Shown: positions 1-5,741, counted from the first letter of the stretch. The stretch is DNA of 6,186 nt from Paracoccaceae bacterium (GCA_029881635.1 JAOUMG010000132.1:1-6186), one strand, 5' to 3'. A program made the numbers and translations. The notes: generated by a model not told the origin, from the sequence alone.

Positions 1-285
1 GATCGAGTTTGACCCCGACATCGGCGGCGTATGGACAGGTTCCATGATGATGAACCCCATCGCGGCCTCTGGATGTTTCGGCGGCACAAGCAAGTTCACA
101 TGGCGAAAGACCCCGCCGCGCGGTTCATTCAGGACGAAACTACGCAGCCGGTTGTCGCGCGCGATCCAGCGCGACTGTTCCCAGATCGTCATCCCCGGCG
201 GCGGGGCCACACCGCCGACGATGACATCGCCGACCTCGCCTTCGGCATGGCAACCGACGATATGGATCGTCCGGCCCGAGCGCAT
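1..285 (-). CDS. Proline racemase superfamily protein (hydroxyproline epimerase or trans-3-hydroxyproline dehydratase type), N-terminal part
   Basis: Only the first 95 residues are present; the gene runs off the left edge. Members of this superfamily are cytosolic, cofactor-independent enzymes that abstract the alpha proton of proline or hydroxyproline, giving 2-epimers or, in the 3-hydroxyproline dehydratases, delta1-pyrroline-2-carboxylate. Visible family features are the opening strand with [10 protein letters not shown] (residues 8-17), the [14 protein letters not shown] segment (about 55-68) and the first active-site motif MSGSNS at 89-94. In classical proline racemase that motif is MCGHN; here the first catalytic cysteine is Ser90. 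Ser/Cys members of the superfamily are known, so this is likely a real subgroup and not a dead enzyme, but the second catalytic residue lies outside the window. The ATG abuts the TGA of the upstream dehydratase and a GGAGGT lies 4 bases before it, indicating coupled translation. Family assignment is strong; exact substrate and reaction are open. Confidence 0.85.
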   Translation of the reverse strand, partial: MRSGRTIHIVGCHAEGEVGDVIVGGVAPPPGMTIWEQSRWIARDNRLRSFVLNEPRGGVFRHVNLLVPPKHPEAAMGFIIMEPVHTPPMSGSNSI

Positions 286-1386
286 TCAGACCTCCAGCAC
301 CGGCGCGCCAAGCGCCTCCATGATCGGGCTCACCCCCAGACCCGGCGCGTCAGAGGCCCGCATCGTGCCGTTCACGCGGCGGGGGGCACCGGTGGCAATG
401 TCCTTCGTGCCGTAGGAATTGAAATCCGTGGCGGAAAAGCTGAACTCCTCCGGCGTCGATTGCGCCAGATGGGCGATGGTGGCGGTGACGATATCGCCGC
501 CCCAGGTATCCTCGATTGTCATCGGAATCCCGGCGTGAACGCAAAGGTCGCGCATCAGCCGCGCCTTGGTCAGACCGCCGACCTTGGAAATCTTCAGGTT
601 GATCACATCCATCGCCCCGTCGGCGATGCCGCGGGTCAGATCACCGATCGACCCGATCACCTCATCGAGCACGAAAGGCAGGCTGGTGCGGCGGCGGGTG
701 ACAAGGCATTCCTCATAACTCGGGCAGGGCTGTTCGATATAGACATCGACATCGCGTACCGCGTTCACCACCCGCGCTGCTTCCTGCATGGTCCAGCCGG
801 TATTGGCGTCGGCAACAAGAATGTCGCCCCGCCGCATTTCCTTGGCGCAAAGGCGGATGCGTTCGATATCGCTATCGGCATCGGCACCGACCTTGAGCTG
901 GAATTTCGTATAGCCCTCATCACGGTAGCCCGCGACATTGGCAGCCATCGCGGCGGGTTCGATCTGCGAAATCGCGCGGTAAAGGTGGATGTCTTCCTGC
1001 GCCTTGCCGCCCAGAAGCTGATAGATCGGCAGGCCCGTTGCCTTGCCGAGGATATCCCAGCAGGCGACGTCAATCGCGGCCTTCACATAGGGATGCCCGC
1101 GCAGCACCGCATCCATATGGCGGTTGAGAGTGCCGAGATCGCGCGGGTCCATTCCAATGACCTTGGGGCCGATCTCGGCCAGGCCCGAACGCACGCCAAG
1201 CGCATAGGCTGGCAGATAGGCGGAACCGAGCGGGCAGCATTCGCCCCAGCCAGTAATCCCGGCATCGGTCACGACCTCGACCACAGTCGCATCAAAGACC
1301 TCGACGTAATTGCCGTTCGACCAGCTATAGCGGCCTTCCTTCAGGGGCAGATCGACCTGATAGGCACGAATGGCGGTGATTTTCAC
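286..1386 (-). CDS. cis-3-hydroxy-L-proline dehydratase, enolase superfamily (mandelate racemase / muconate lactonizing group)
   Basis: The 366-residue protein is full length for the family. It should dehydrate cis-3-hydroxy-L-proline to delta1-pyrroline-2-carboxylate in the cytosol; an imine reductase then gives L-proline. The N-terminal capping domain (about 1-125) contains the [11 protein letters not shown] and [15 protein letters not shown] segments that I associate with this dehydratase subgroup. The barrel domain carries Lys165 (in KFQLKVG) and Lys265 (in NLKISKVGG) as the acid/base pair, and Asp193, Glu218 and Asp241 (in VADAN, IEQP and LDE) as Mg2+ ligands. All catalytic positions are intact. 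The start is a GTG at 1386, with AGGGGGGA 7 bases upstream; no better start is visible. It lies 24 bases after the Asp/Glu racemase-like gene, and its TGA is immediately followed by the ATG of the epimerase-like gene, so it is the middle gene of the visible operon. Another acid-sugar or amino-acid dehydratase or racemase is possible, but the resemblance and the proline-racemase neighbour favour this call. Confidence 0.85.
   Translation of the reverse strand: MKITAIRAYQVDLPLKEGRYSWSNGNYVEVFDATVVEVVTDAGITGWGECCPLGSAYLPAYALGVRSGLAEIGPKVIGMDPRDLGTLNRHMDAVLRGHPYVKAAIDVACWDILGKATGLPIYQLLGGKAQEDIHLYRAISQIEPAAMAANVAGYRDEGYTKFQLKVGADADSDIERIRLCAKEMRRGDILVADANTGWTMQEAARVVNAVRDVDVYIEQPCPSYEECLVTRRRTSLPFVLDEVIGSIGDLTRGIADGAMDVINLKISKVGGLTKARLMRDLCVHAGIPMTIEDTWGGDIVTATIAHLAQSTPEEFSFSATDFNSYGTKDIATGAPRRVNGTMRASDAPGLGVSPIMEALGAPVLEV
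290..295 (-). promoter_or_regulatory. Ribosome binding site inside the dehydratase gene end
   Basis: GGAGGT lies within the last codons of the dehydratase gene, 4 bases before the ATG of the epimerase-like gene. The junction reads TGAATG, so the stop and the next start abut, which is typical of translational coupling. Confidence 0.75.
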
Positions 1387-1393
1387 TTTTCTG

Positions 1394-1401
1394 TCCCCCC
1401 T
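1394..1401 (-). promoter_or_regulatory. Ribosome binding site for the GTG-started dehydratase
   Basis: AGGGGGGA sits 7 bases upstream of the GTG at 1386, in the 24-base gap after the upstream gene. It supports GTG as the start; the protein beginning MKITAIRAY from this codon aligns with the usual N-terminus of the family. Confidence 0.65.
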
Positions 1402-1410
1402 GAACGTCGG

Positions 1411-2160
1411 TCAGGCCAATGTTGTCAGCGTTCCGGCCTGCATGCGCAAGGCCCCGGCCCCGGATAGCTGCGCCATATGCCAGGCCAGAACCTGATTGCT
1501 GGATAAAACCGGCTTGCCCGTCCGTGCCTCGATTTCGCCAATGACGTCGAGCGTGCGCAGGTTGGTACAGGACAGGAAGATGAAATCGGATTGCTCCGAT
1601 GACCCCAACCGAACCGCCGCGTCAATCAGCGAATGGGGGGCGATGCGCGCCACCTTGGCTTCTTCAGCCTCATCGAACGACCCGAATACCACGGTTTCGA
1701 GCCCACCCTTCGCCAGGACGCCCCGCAATGTCGCAGACACCTCCTCGACATAGGGCGACAGAAACGCCATGCGCGCCACTCCAAGCGCACCCGCCGCCGC
1801 CAGAAGTGCCGAAACCGGTTCCGTCACCGCCTTGGTGGCGCAACCACCTGAGACAAGATCGGCGATCTTGCCCGGCCCGATGACCGAGGTTCCCGACGTA
1901 CAACCATAGCCCACCGCATCGAATTCAACCGCGCGCGGGAAAAGACCGGCTGCTGCGGGCAGATGCGCCTCCATGGATTTCAGCGTTTCGCCGGAAACTT
2001 CCAGCCCGCTTGGCACCCGGCTGACATAAAGCGATACATGATCAATAGGCAATAACCGACGGAAATCATGTTCAATTGTCTCATCCGTCTGCAAGACGAC
2101 CAGACCAAGACACGCACGGCTGCCGATCGGCCCCGTCAGTTCATAGGGATATGCGTCCAT
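1411..2160 (-). CDS. Asp/Glu racemase / maleate isomerase family protein with two active-site cysteines
   Basis: The 249-residue protein belongs to the family that includes maleate cis-trans isomerase, hydantoin and Asp/Glu racemases, arylmalonate decarboxylase and the ectoine-utilisation protein EutA. Two pseudo-symmetric halves each present a catalytic-type cysteine: Cys87 in VGYGCTSGTS and Cys198 in LSCTNLRT. Having both favours a two-base racemase or isomerase over arylmalonate decarboxylase, which keeps only the second. The start at 2160 is chosen because AGGAGG lies 5 bases upstream; the frame stays open to 2250, but those extra 30 residues lack family resemblance and overlap the putative promoter. 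It is followed after 24 bases by the hydroxyproline dehydratase, so it probably acts on a hydroxyproline-related compound. That substrate is an inference from context; a EutA-like role in ectoine use is the main alternative. Confidence 0.85.
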   Translation of the reverse strand: MDAYPYELTGPIGSRACLGLVVLQTDETIEHDFRRLLPIDHVSLYVSRVPSGLEVSGETLKSMEAHLPAAAGLFPRAVEFDAVGYGCTSGTSVIGPGKIADLVSGGCATKAVTEPVSALLAAAGALGVARMAFLSPYVEEVSATLRGVLAKGGLETVVFGSFDEAEEAKVARIAPHSLIDAAVRLGSSEQSDFIFLSCTNLRTLDVIGEIEARTGKPVLSSNQVLAWHMAQLSGAGALRMQAGTLTTLA

Positions 2161-2165
2161 CGGAT

Positions 2166-2171
2166 CCTCCT
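2166..2171 (-). promoter_or_regulatory. Strong ribosome binding site fixing the start at 2160
   Basis: A perfect AGGAGG lies 5 bases before the ATG at 2160. It decides between this start and the in-frame upstream start at 2250, which has no comparable site. Confidence 0.8.
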
Positions 2172-2177
2172 GTCCTT

Positions 2178-2210
2178 GGCCTGTATAAGGCCCTACCGGA
2201 TTTCGCAAAC
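2178..2210 (-). promoter_or_regulatory. Candidate promoter and operator of the hydroxyproline cassette
   Basis: In the 98-base gap between permease and cassette, the minus strand shows GTTTGCG (2210-2204), 16 bases, then TATAC (2187-2183), reading as TTGCGA / TATACA with a 15-base spacer. The -10-like element is the centre of a perfect 15-bp palindrome, GGCCTTATACAGGCC (2178-2192), which could be a repressor or activator site. Transcription would begin near 2175, just upstream of the ribosome binding site. The spacer is slightly short and no start site is known, so this is a prediction from pattern alone. Confidence 0.35.
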
Positions 2211-2258
2211 CGGGTCCGATCAAAAACCGACCCCAAACCCGCCCATTCACGCCACCGG

Positions 2259-3944
2259 CTAACCGCGCCGGGTTTTCAGATTGGCGCGGGCCAGCAGCGT
2301 CACGGCAGCCAGCCCGACGGCAATAACCATCAAGGCAGGAGGTGCGGCTTCGCCGAGATTTTCGAGGCTGGCCTTTTCATGAACCCGCGTCGCCAGCGTG
2401 TCATAGTTGAACGGGCGCAGCAGCAATGTTGCGGGCAATTCCTTGACGCAGTCCACAAAGACCAACAGCAGCGCTGTGCCGACCGACCCCTTCATCAGCG
2501 GCAGATAGACCTGCCTCAGCGTCGCGCCGGGCGCACGGCCCAGCGACCGGGCGGCCATCGACAATGCCGGCGGCACCCGACCAAAGGCGGCATCGGTGGC
2601 GCCTTGGGCAATCGCGAAAAACCGTACAATATAGGCCAGAACGATGGCCGCCGCCGTACCTGTCAGGATCAGACCCGGATCATGGCCGGTCAGCGCCTGC
2701 CAGGCATCCGCCACACGATGATCAAAGGCTGCGACCGGGATCAGGATGCCGACGGCCAGCACAGCACCGGGGGCGGCATAGCCGATGGTGGTGACCGGCA
2801 GCAAAAGGCGCGGCAACCTTCGCCCCGACAGACGCACACCGTAAACCATGAAAAGCGCCCCCGCCACGGTCAGCACGGCGGCCACACCACCGACAGTCAG
2901 CGTATTCACCAAGGCACGCATCAGACCGGCACTGGCCCAGACCGATGGCTTGTCCAGCGCATGGGCTGCAATGACCGCCAGCGGCAACACGAACCCGATA
3001 GCAACCGGAATGGCGCAAAGCAACGCTGCCCCCCAGCCGGCCGTACCGGTCAGCACCATCCGGGCAACCGGGCGCAACTGGCGCGCCGACTGATAATAAC
3101 GTGAATGGCGGCGGCTTGACTTTTCCAGCGTCACCAGAACCAGAATGACCGCCAGTATCACACAGGCGATCTGGGCCGCCCCGCCGGCATTGCCGGTTTC
3201 CAGCCATACCGAAAAGACCCCCGTGGTCAGCGTCTGAACCGCGAAATAGTCGACGACGCCGAAATCATTCACTGTCTCCATCATCACGATCGCAGACCCT
3301 GCGGCGATTGCCGGGCGCGCCAAAGGCAGACCCACGCGCCAGAAGAGCGCCAGGGGCCCCGCCCCCAAGGCACGGGCAACCTCGTAACAACCGGCGGATT
3401 GTTCGCGGTAAGCGGCGCGTGCCAGCATATAGACATAAGGATAAAGCGCGGCCCCCAGCACGAAAACAGCCGCCAAACGGGACCGTACCTGCGGAAACCA
3501 GTAATCACGGGCCGATGTCCAGCCCATCAACTCGCGCAGCGCCCCCTGAACCGGCCCGGAATAATCCAGAAAATCCACCAGCGCATAGGCCCCGACATAG
3601 GCCGGGATGGCCAGAGGCAGCAAAAGCAGCCATTCTAGCAGCCATGACCCGGGAAACCGGTACATCGAAATCAGCCATGCCGCCCCGGTTCCCATGGCGG
3701 CTGCCAGCAATGCCGTTCCTACGGTCAAAAGGATCGTATTGGCCAGATAGCGCGGCAGTGTCGTGGCGATCAGATGCGGCCAGATGTTTTCCGTCGGCGA
3801 CAAGGCCAAAATCAGCACTGACAGGACCGGCATCACAACCAGCGCCGCTATCGCCAATGATCCGCCCGACCAAAAACCGCCCAGGCCGAAAATCCGTCGC
3901 CGGATCGGCAAAAAACCAATTGGATGAGTGTTTTGGTCAGCCAT
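2259..3944 (-). CDS. Ferric iron ABC transporter permease, fused double-domain (FbpB/SfuB family)
   Basis: This 561-residue inner-membrane protein has two tandem permease domains, as usual for the iron(III) FbpB/SfuB/FutB family. Each half has several hydrophobic helices (the first at about 28-49, the second half starting at about 305) and an EAA loop that contacts the ATPase: about 188-215 (EVARALGAGPLALFWRVGLP) and 461-486 (LSMAARSLGRAPGATLRQVY). The segments NDFGVVDYFAVQTLTTGVF (226-244) and KELPATLLLRPF (501-512) strongly suggest the iron branch. It would pass Fe3+ from a periplasmic binding protein, powered by a cytosolic ATPase; neither partner gene is in the window. The ATG at 3944 is preceded after 5 bases by GGCGGA. 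It is the first gene of its transcription unit, divergent from the 4091 gene, with the hydroxyproline cassette 98 bases downstream. A thiamine (ThiP) or aminoethylphosphonate permease is a less likely alternative. Confidence 0.88.
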   Translation of the reverse strand: MADQNTHPIGFLPIRRRIFGLGGFWSGGSLAIAALVVMPVLSVLILALSPTENIWPHLIATTLPRYLANTILLTVGTALLAAAMGTGAAWLISMYRFPGSWLLEWLLLLPLAIPAYVGAYALVDFLDYSGPVQGALRELMGWTSARDYWFPQVRSRLAAVFVLGAALYPYVYMLARAAYREQSAGCYEVARALGAGPLALFWRVGLPLARPAIAAGSAIVMMETVNDFGVVDYFAVQTLTTGVFSVWLETGNAGGAAQIACVILAVILVLVTLEKSSRRHSRYYQSARQLRPVARMVLTGTAGWGAALLCAIPVAIGFVLPLAVIAAHALDKPSVWASAGLMRALVNTLTVGGVAAVLTVAGALFMVYGVRLSGRRLPRLLLPVTTIGYAAPGAVLAVGILIPVAAFDHRVADAWQALTGHDPGLILTGTAAAIVLAYIVRFFAIAQGATDAAFGRVPPALSMAARSLGRAPGATLRQVYLPLMKGSVGTALLLVFVDCVKELPATLLLRPFNYDTLATRVHEKASLENLGEAAPPALMVIAVGLAAVTLLARANLKTRRG

Positions 3945-3958
3945 GTGGGTCCGCCGTT

Positions 3959-3979
3959 ACAGGAAAGCGGTTTTCCTGT
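3959..3979. repeat. Perfect inverted repeat in the permease leader
   Basis: ACAGGAAA, a 5-base centre (GCGGT), then TTTCCTGT. The 8-bp arms match perfectly. It begins 15 bases upstream of the permease ATG and, if the promoter at 3990-4019 is right, lies just inside the transcript. It could be an operator or an mRNA hairpin. No T-run follows on either strand, so it is not a clear terminator. It does not resemble a standard Fur box that I can recognise. Confidence 0.6.
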
Positions 3980-3989
3980 CCAGAAAGGC

Positions 3990-4019
3990 CGTATAGGTTC
4001 AGGCCAAATCAGCGCAAAC
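3990..4019 (-). promoter_or_regulatory. Candidate permease promoter
   Basis: The minus strand reads GTTTGCG (4019-4013), 17 bases, TATAC (3995-3991), then GGCC, i.e. TTGCGC / TATACG with a 16-base spacer. The start would fall near 3983, about 40 bases before the ATG. The same GTTTGCG/TATAC/GGCC arrangement precedes the cassette at 2160. It is pattern-based only. Confidence 0.35.
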
Positions 4020-4026
4020 GGTTTGC
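4014..4026. promoter_or_regulatory. 13-bp palindrome in the divergent intergenic region
   Basis: GCAAAC-G-GTTTGC is a perfect 6-1-6 palindrome. It overlaps the -35-like element of the permease promoter on the minus strand and a weak -35-like TTGCCT (4023-4028, followed by TAAAGG at 4045) on the plus strand. Its location between divergent genes fits a regulator binding site; the regulator is unknown. Confidence 0.4.
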
Positions 4027-4090
4027 CTTTGGTCCGAAGCAGATTAAAGGCAATCCAGAACAAAACGTTTCAGGCAGGACCGGGCCTAAC

Positions 4091-4966
4091 ATGCAGATCG
4101 TCTACCACATAGGGGCCCATTGCACCGATGAAGACCGGTTGGTGCGCAGCCTGCTGAAAAGCCGTGGTGTGCTGGCCCCGCAAGGCATCATCGTACCGGC
4201 GCCCCGCCTATACCGGCAGATCCTGCCGCGTATCGCACAATCCATGAATGACGGCCCCGCAGGCGCTGAAACCCAGAAAGTCATCCTTGATGCAGTGATG
4301 GAGGAGGAAAAGGCCGAACGACTGGTATTCAGCCATGACTACCTGATCGGCTTTCCCCGTGGCGCCATCTCGGAAATCGGTTTTTACAAAGGCGTGGTGG
4401 AACGCATCACCGCCTTTTCAAACCTCTTCCCCGACGCTCAGAATGAATTTCACCTGGCCTTGCGCAACCCTGCGACGATGATCCCCGCACTTATCGCGCG
4501 CATTCCCGACGCCACTTACGAAAGCGTCATGGGCGGCGTCGATCCCTTATGTCTGCGGTGGGCACCGGTCGTACAGCGCCTGCTTACCGCCCTGCCCGGC
4601 ATCGACCTGACCGTCTGGTGCAACGAGGATACCCCGCTGATCTGGCCCGAATTGTTGCGCAACATGGCCGGGCTTCCGGCTGAGGCCGAGATGGAAGGTG
4701 ATTTCGACCTCTTGTCATCGATCATGTCAGAGGTTGGTCTGTCCCGTCTCAAGGCTTTTCTGGAAAGCCACCCGCCCCGCTCGATCAGCCAGCGGCGGCG
4801 AATCGTGATGGCCTTTCTCGACAAATTCGCCCTAAAGGACGAAATCGAGATGGAGATACCCCTCCCCGGCTGGACAGCCGACCTGGTTGAGGCCATCACC
4901 GCCGTCTATGACGCCGATGTTGCCGAAATCGAAGCCATCCCGGAAATTGATTTCATTGCGCCCTGA
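4091..4966 (+). CDS. Uncharacterised protein, remotely sulfotransferase-like with a degraded PAPS loop
   Basis: I do not recognise a named family for this 291-residue, probably cytosolic protein; it has no signal peptide or membrane segment. The N-terminus, VYHIGAH at 4-10 followed by a helix and LAPQGIIVP at 28-36, resembles bacterial sulfotransferases, which begin HIGAHKTGTTxLQ and continue to a similar 'lla..Gi.yP' strand. Here the nucleotide-binding KTGTT is replaced by CTDED. The segment AFSNLFPDAQNEFHLALRNPATMIPALI (108-135) resembles the family's second PAPS region, where an Arg (here Arg125) follows a strand, although the usual Ser is not obvious. The C-terminus is acidic. The ATG at 4091 is chosen by the N-terminal resemblance; only a weak AGGA about 11 bases upstream supports it. 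The frame stays open far upstream, but that part lies opposite the permease gene and is not coding. It is divergent from the permease and convergent with gapR. Existence as a gene is likely; function is unknown. Confidence 0.8.
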   Translation: MQIVYHIGAHCTDEDRLVRSLLKSRGVLAPQGIIVPAPRLYRQILPRIAQSMNDGPAGAETQKVILDAVMEEEKAERLVFSHDYLIGFPRGAISEIGFYKGVVERITAFSNLFPDAQNEFHLALRNPATMIPALIARIPDATYESVMGGVDPLCLRWAPVVQRLLTALPGIDLTVWCNEDTPLIWPELLRNMAGLPAEAEMEGDFDLLSSIMSEVGLSRLKAFLESHPPRSISQRRRIVMAFLDKFALKDEIEMEIPLPGWTADLVEAITAVYDADVAEIEAIPEIDFIAP

Positions 4967-5001
4967 AACCCTCGCCCGGAATATCGACGGATAAAGCAGG
5001 C

Positions 5002-5020
5002 AAGCGCCGGTATGGCGCTT
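5002..5020. terminator. Hairpin at the convergent junction
   Basis: AAGCGCC, loop GGTAT, GGCGCTT: a perfect 7-bp stem between the two convergent genes. It overlaps the first two bases of the gapR stop codon (5019-5021 on the minus strand). Only a weak T-rich stretch (GCTTTAT) follows on the minus strand and none on the plus strand, so a bidirectional terminator is plausible but not certain. Confidence 0.5.
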
Positions 5021-5279
5021 ATGCCATTCCGAGCGCGGCTTTGTACATTTCCAGCACCGCCTCTTCCTCGGCCAGATCCTCTTTGTCGCGCTTTCGCAGC
5101 GCAATCACCTTGCGGATCACCTTGGTGTCGTATCCACGCCCCTTGGCTTCGGCCATCACTTCTTTTTGCTGGTCGGTGATATCTTTCTTTTCGGCCTCAA
5201 GATGTTCATAACGCTCAATAAACTGGCGCAATTCGTCGGCAGTGACACTATAGGTGGCATCGGACACAACGTCATTCAT
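5019..5279 (-). CDS. gapR: GapR-like nucleoid-associated protein (DUF2312)
   Basis: This 86-residue, charged, largely helical protein matches the DUF2312/UPF0335 family throughout, including TADELRQFIERYEHLEAEKKDI (13-34), AKGRGYDTKVIRKVIALRKRD (45-65) and EEEAVLEMYKAAL (71-83). In Caulobacter the family member GapR is a small multimeric DNA-binding protein that prefers AT-rich, overtwisted DNA and supports chromosome structure and replication. The first helix, residues 14-45, looks like a coiled coil, fitting multimer formation; the basic stretch KVIRKVIALRKRDK fits DNA contact. Length is normal. The ATG at 5279 has GGAGAA 5 bases upstream. It is transcribed alone, convergent with the 4091 gene, with a 235-base upstream region that it shares with the small membrane-protein gene. 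The name is given by family; some genomes carry several DUF2312 paralogues. Confidence 0.92.
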   Translation of the reverse strand: MNDVVSDATYSVTADELRQFIERYEHLEAEKKDITDQQKEVMAEAKGRGYDTKVIRKVIALRKRDKEDLAEEEAVLEMYKAALGMA

Positions 5280-5514
5280 GGTAATTCTCCGGTTCTGGCT
5301 GGCGCCAGTGACTAGTCGCTTGAACGTACGGCATCAAGACCCGAGCTTGCCCCAACTGCAACTTCGCGCTAGAGCGGCATCCGCCAAACCTGTACCGGCG
5401 GTATGATTGCGGTCAGGAAGGGCGGGTGCTGAACTTGTTCTGAGATCTGAATATCATCTGCAAAGCACGCAGGTTTCACGTCGGGCGGCATCTGGAATTT
5501 TGGGAGGACAGAAA
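5280..5514. other. Divergent intergenic region without a gene
   Basis: These 235 bases separate gapR from the small membrane-protein gene and must hold both promoters. I see no convincing -35/-10 pair, tRNA or coding frame with a ribosome binding site. Short perfect palindromes occur: CTGGCGCCAG at 5299-5308 and GACTAGTC at 5310-5317, both within 40 bases of the gapR start, and TACCG-G-CGGTA around 5393-5403. They could be operator elements or chance in GC-rich DNA. Confidence 0.5.
5502..5508 (+). promoter_or_regulatory. Ribosome binding site deciding the start at 5515
   Basis: GGGAGGA lies 6 bases before the ATG at 5515. The frame is open from 5407, but this site and the immediately following hydrophobic helix identify 5515 as the real start. 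Confidence 0.8.
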
Positions 5515-5730
5515 ATGGACTGGCTTATCTGGATCGGTGCTCTGGTGACTCTGGCAGGGCTTGGTCTGTTGGTCGCCTGCATCCTTTCAGTCCTCAAGGC
5601 CCGGCGTTCGGGCCTGCCCGATGCGGAACTGCACCAGAAACTGCAAAAGGCCGTTGCCAAGAACCTTGCAGCACTCTTCATTTCCGCACTTGGGCTGATG
5701 ATGGTGGTCACCGGCATCCTGCTGGGCTGA
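5515..5730 (+). CDS. Small two-helix inner-membrane protein
   Basis: This 71-residue protein has two clear membrane segments, about 3-27 (LIWIGALVTLAGLGLLVACI) and 51-70 (LAALFISALGLMMVVTGILL). They are joined by a basic, amphipathic loop (28-50, KARRSGLPDAELHQKLQKAVAKN). The positive loop predicts both termini in the periplasm and the loop in the cytosol. I associate this pattern, with a conserved R-x-G-L-x-D linker and a closing GILLG, with uncharacterised small proteins of Rhodobacterales, so it is probably conserved and not a chance frame. The strong GGGAGGA site supports expression. It is divergent from gapR and convergent with the fad gene; no function is known. Confidence 0.8.
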   Translation: MDWLIWIGALVTLAGLGLLVACILSVLKARRSGLPDAELHQKLQKAVAKNLAALFISALGLMMVVTGILLG

Positions 5731-5741
5731 ACCCGCATCAC

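Noticed and set aside
31..1467. A 478-codon open frame on the plus strand
   Set aside because: It lies opposite the hydroxyproline dehydratase. Its product is rich in Arg, His and Gly with no recognisable domain, and it has no ribosome binding site. Long antisense frames are expected in GC-rich genes.
2161..2250. Thirty-residue N-terminal extension of the Asp/Glu racemase-like protein
   Set aside because: A perfect AGGAGG before the ATG at 2160 and the normal family N-terminus there make the longer form unlikely.
2161..2258. Rho-independent terminator after the permease
   Set aside because: A GGGTC / GACCC pair encloses a short T-run in its loop, but no stable stem is followed by a T-run, so no terminator was called.
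2076..3104. A 342-codon open frame on the plus strand
   Set aside because: It is antisense to the racemase start and the permease, has low-complexity Gln/Arg/His-rich composition and no family resemblance.
3308..4090. Upstream extension of the 4091 gene in the same frame
   Set aside because: This part is opposite the permease coding sequence, is Pro/Arg-rich and unlike the globular protein that follows. The sulfotransferase-like N-terminus starts at 4091.
5333..5405. Possible tRNA-like or small RNA fold in the gapR upstream region
   Set aside because: Short complementary segments exist, but no acceptor, anticodon and T-arm pattern can be drawn.
5407..5514. Upstream extension of the small membrane protein
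   Set aside because: It has no ribosome binding site and unrelated composition. GGGAGGA at 5502-5508 marks the start at 5515.
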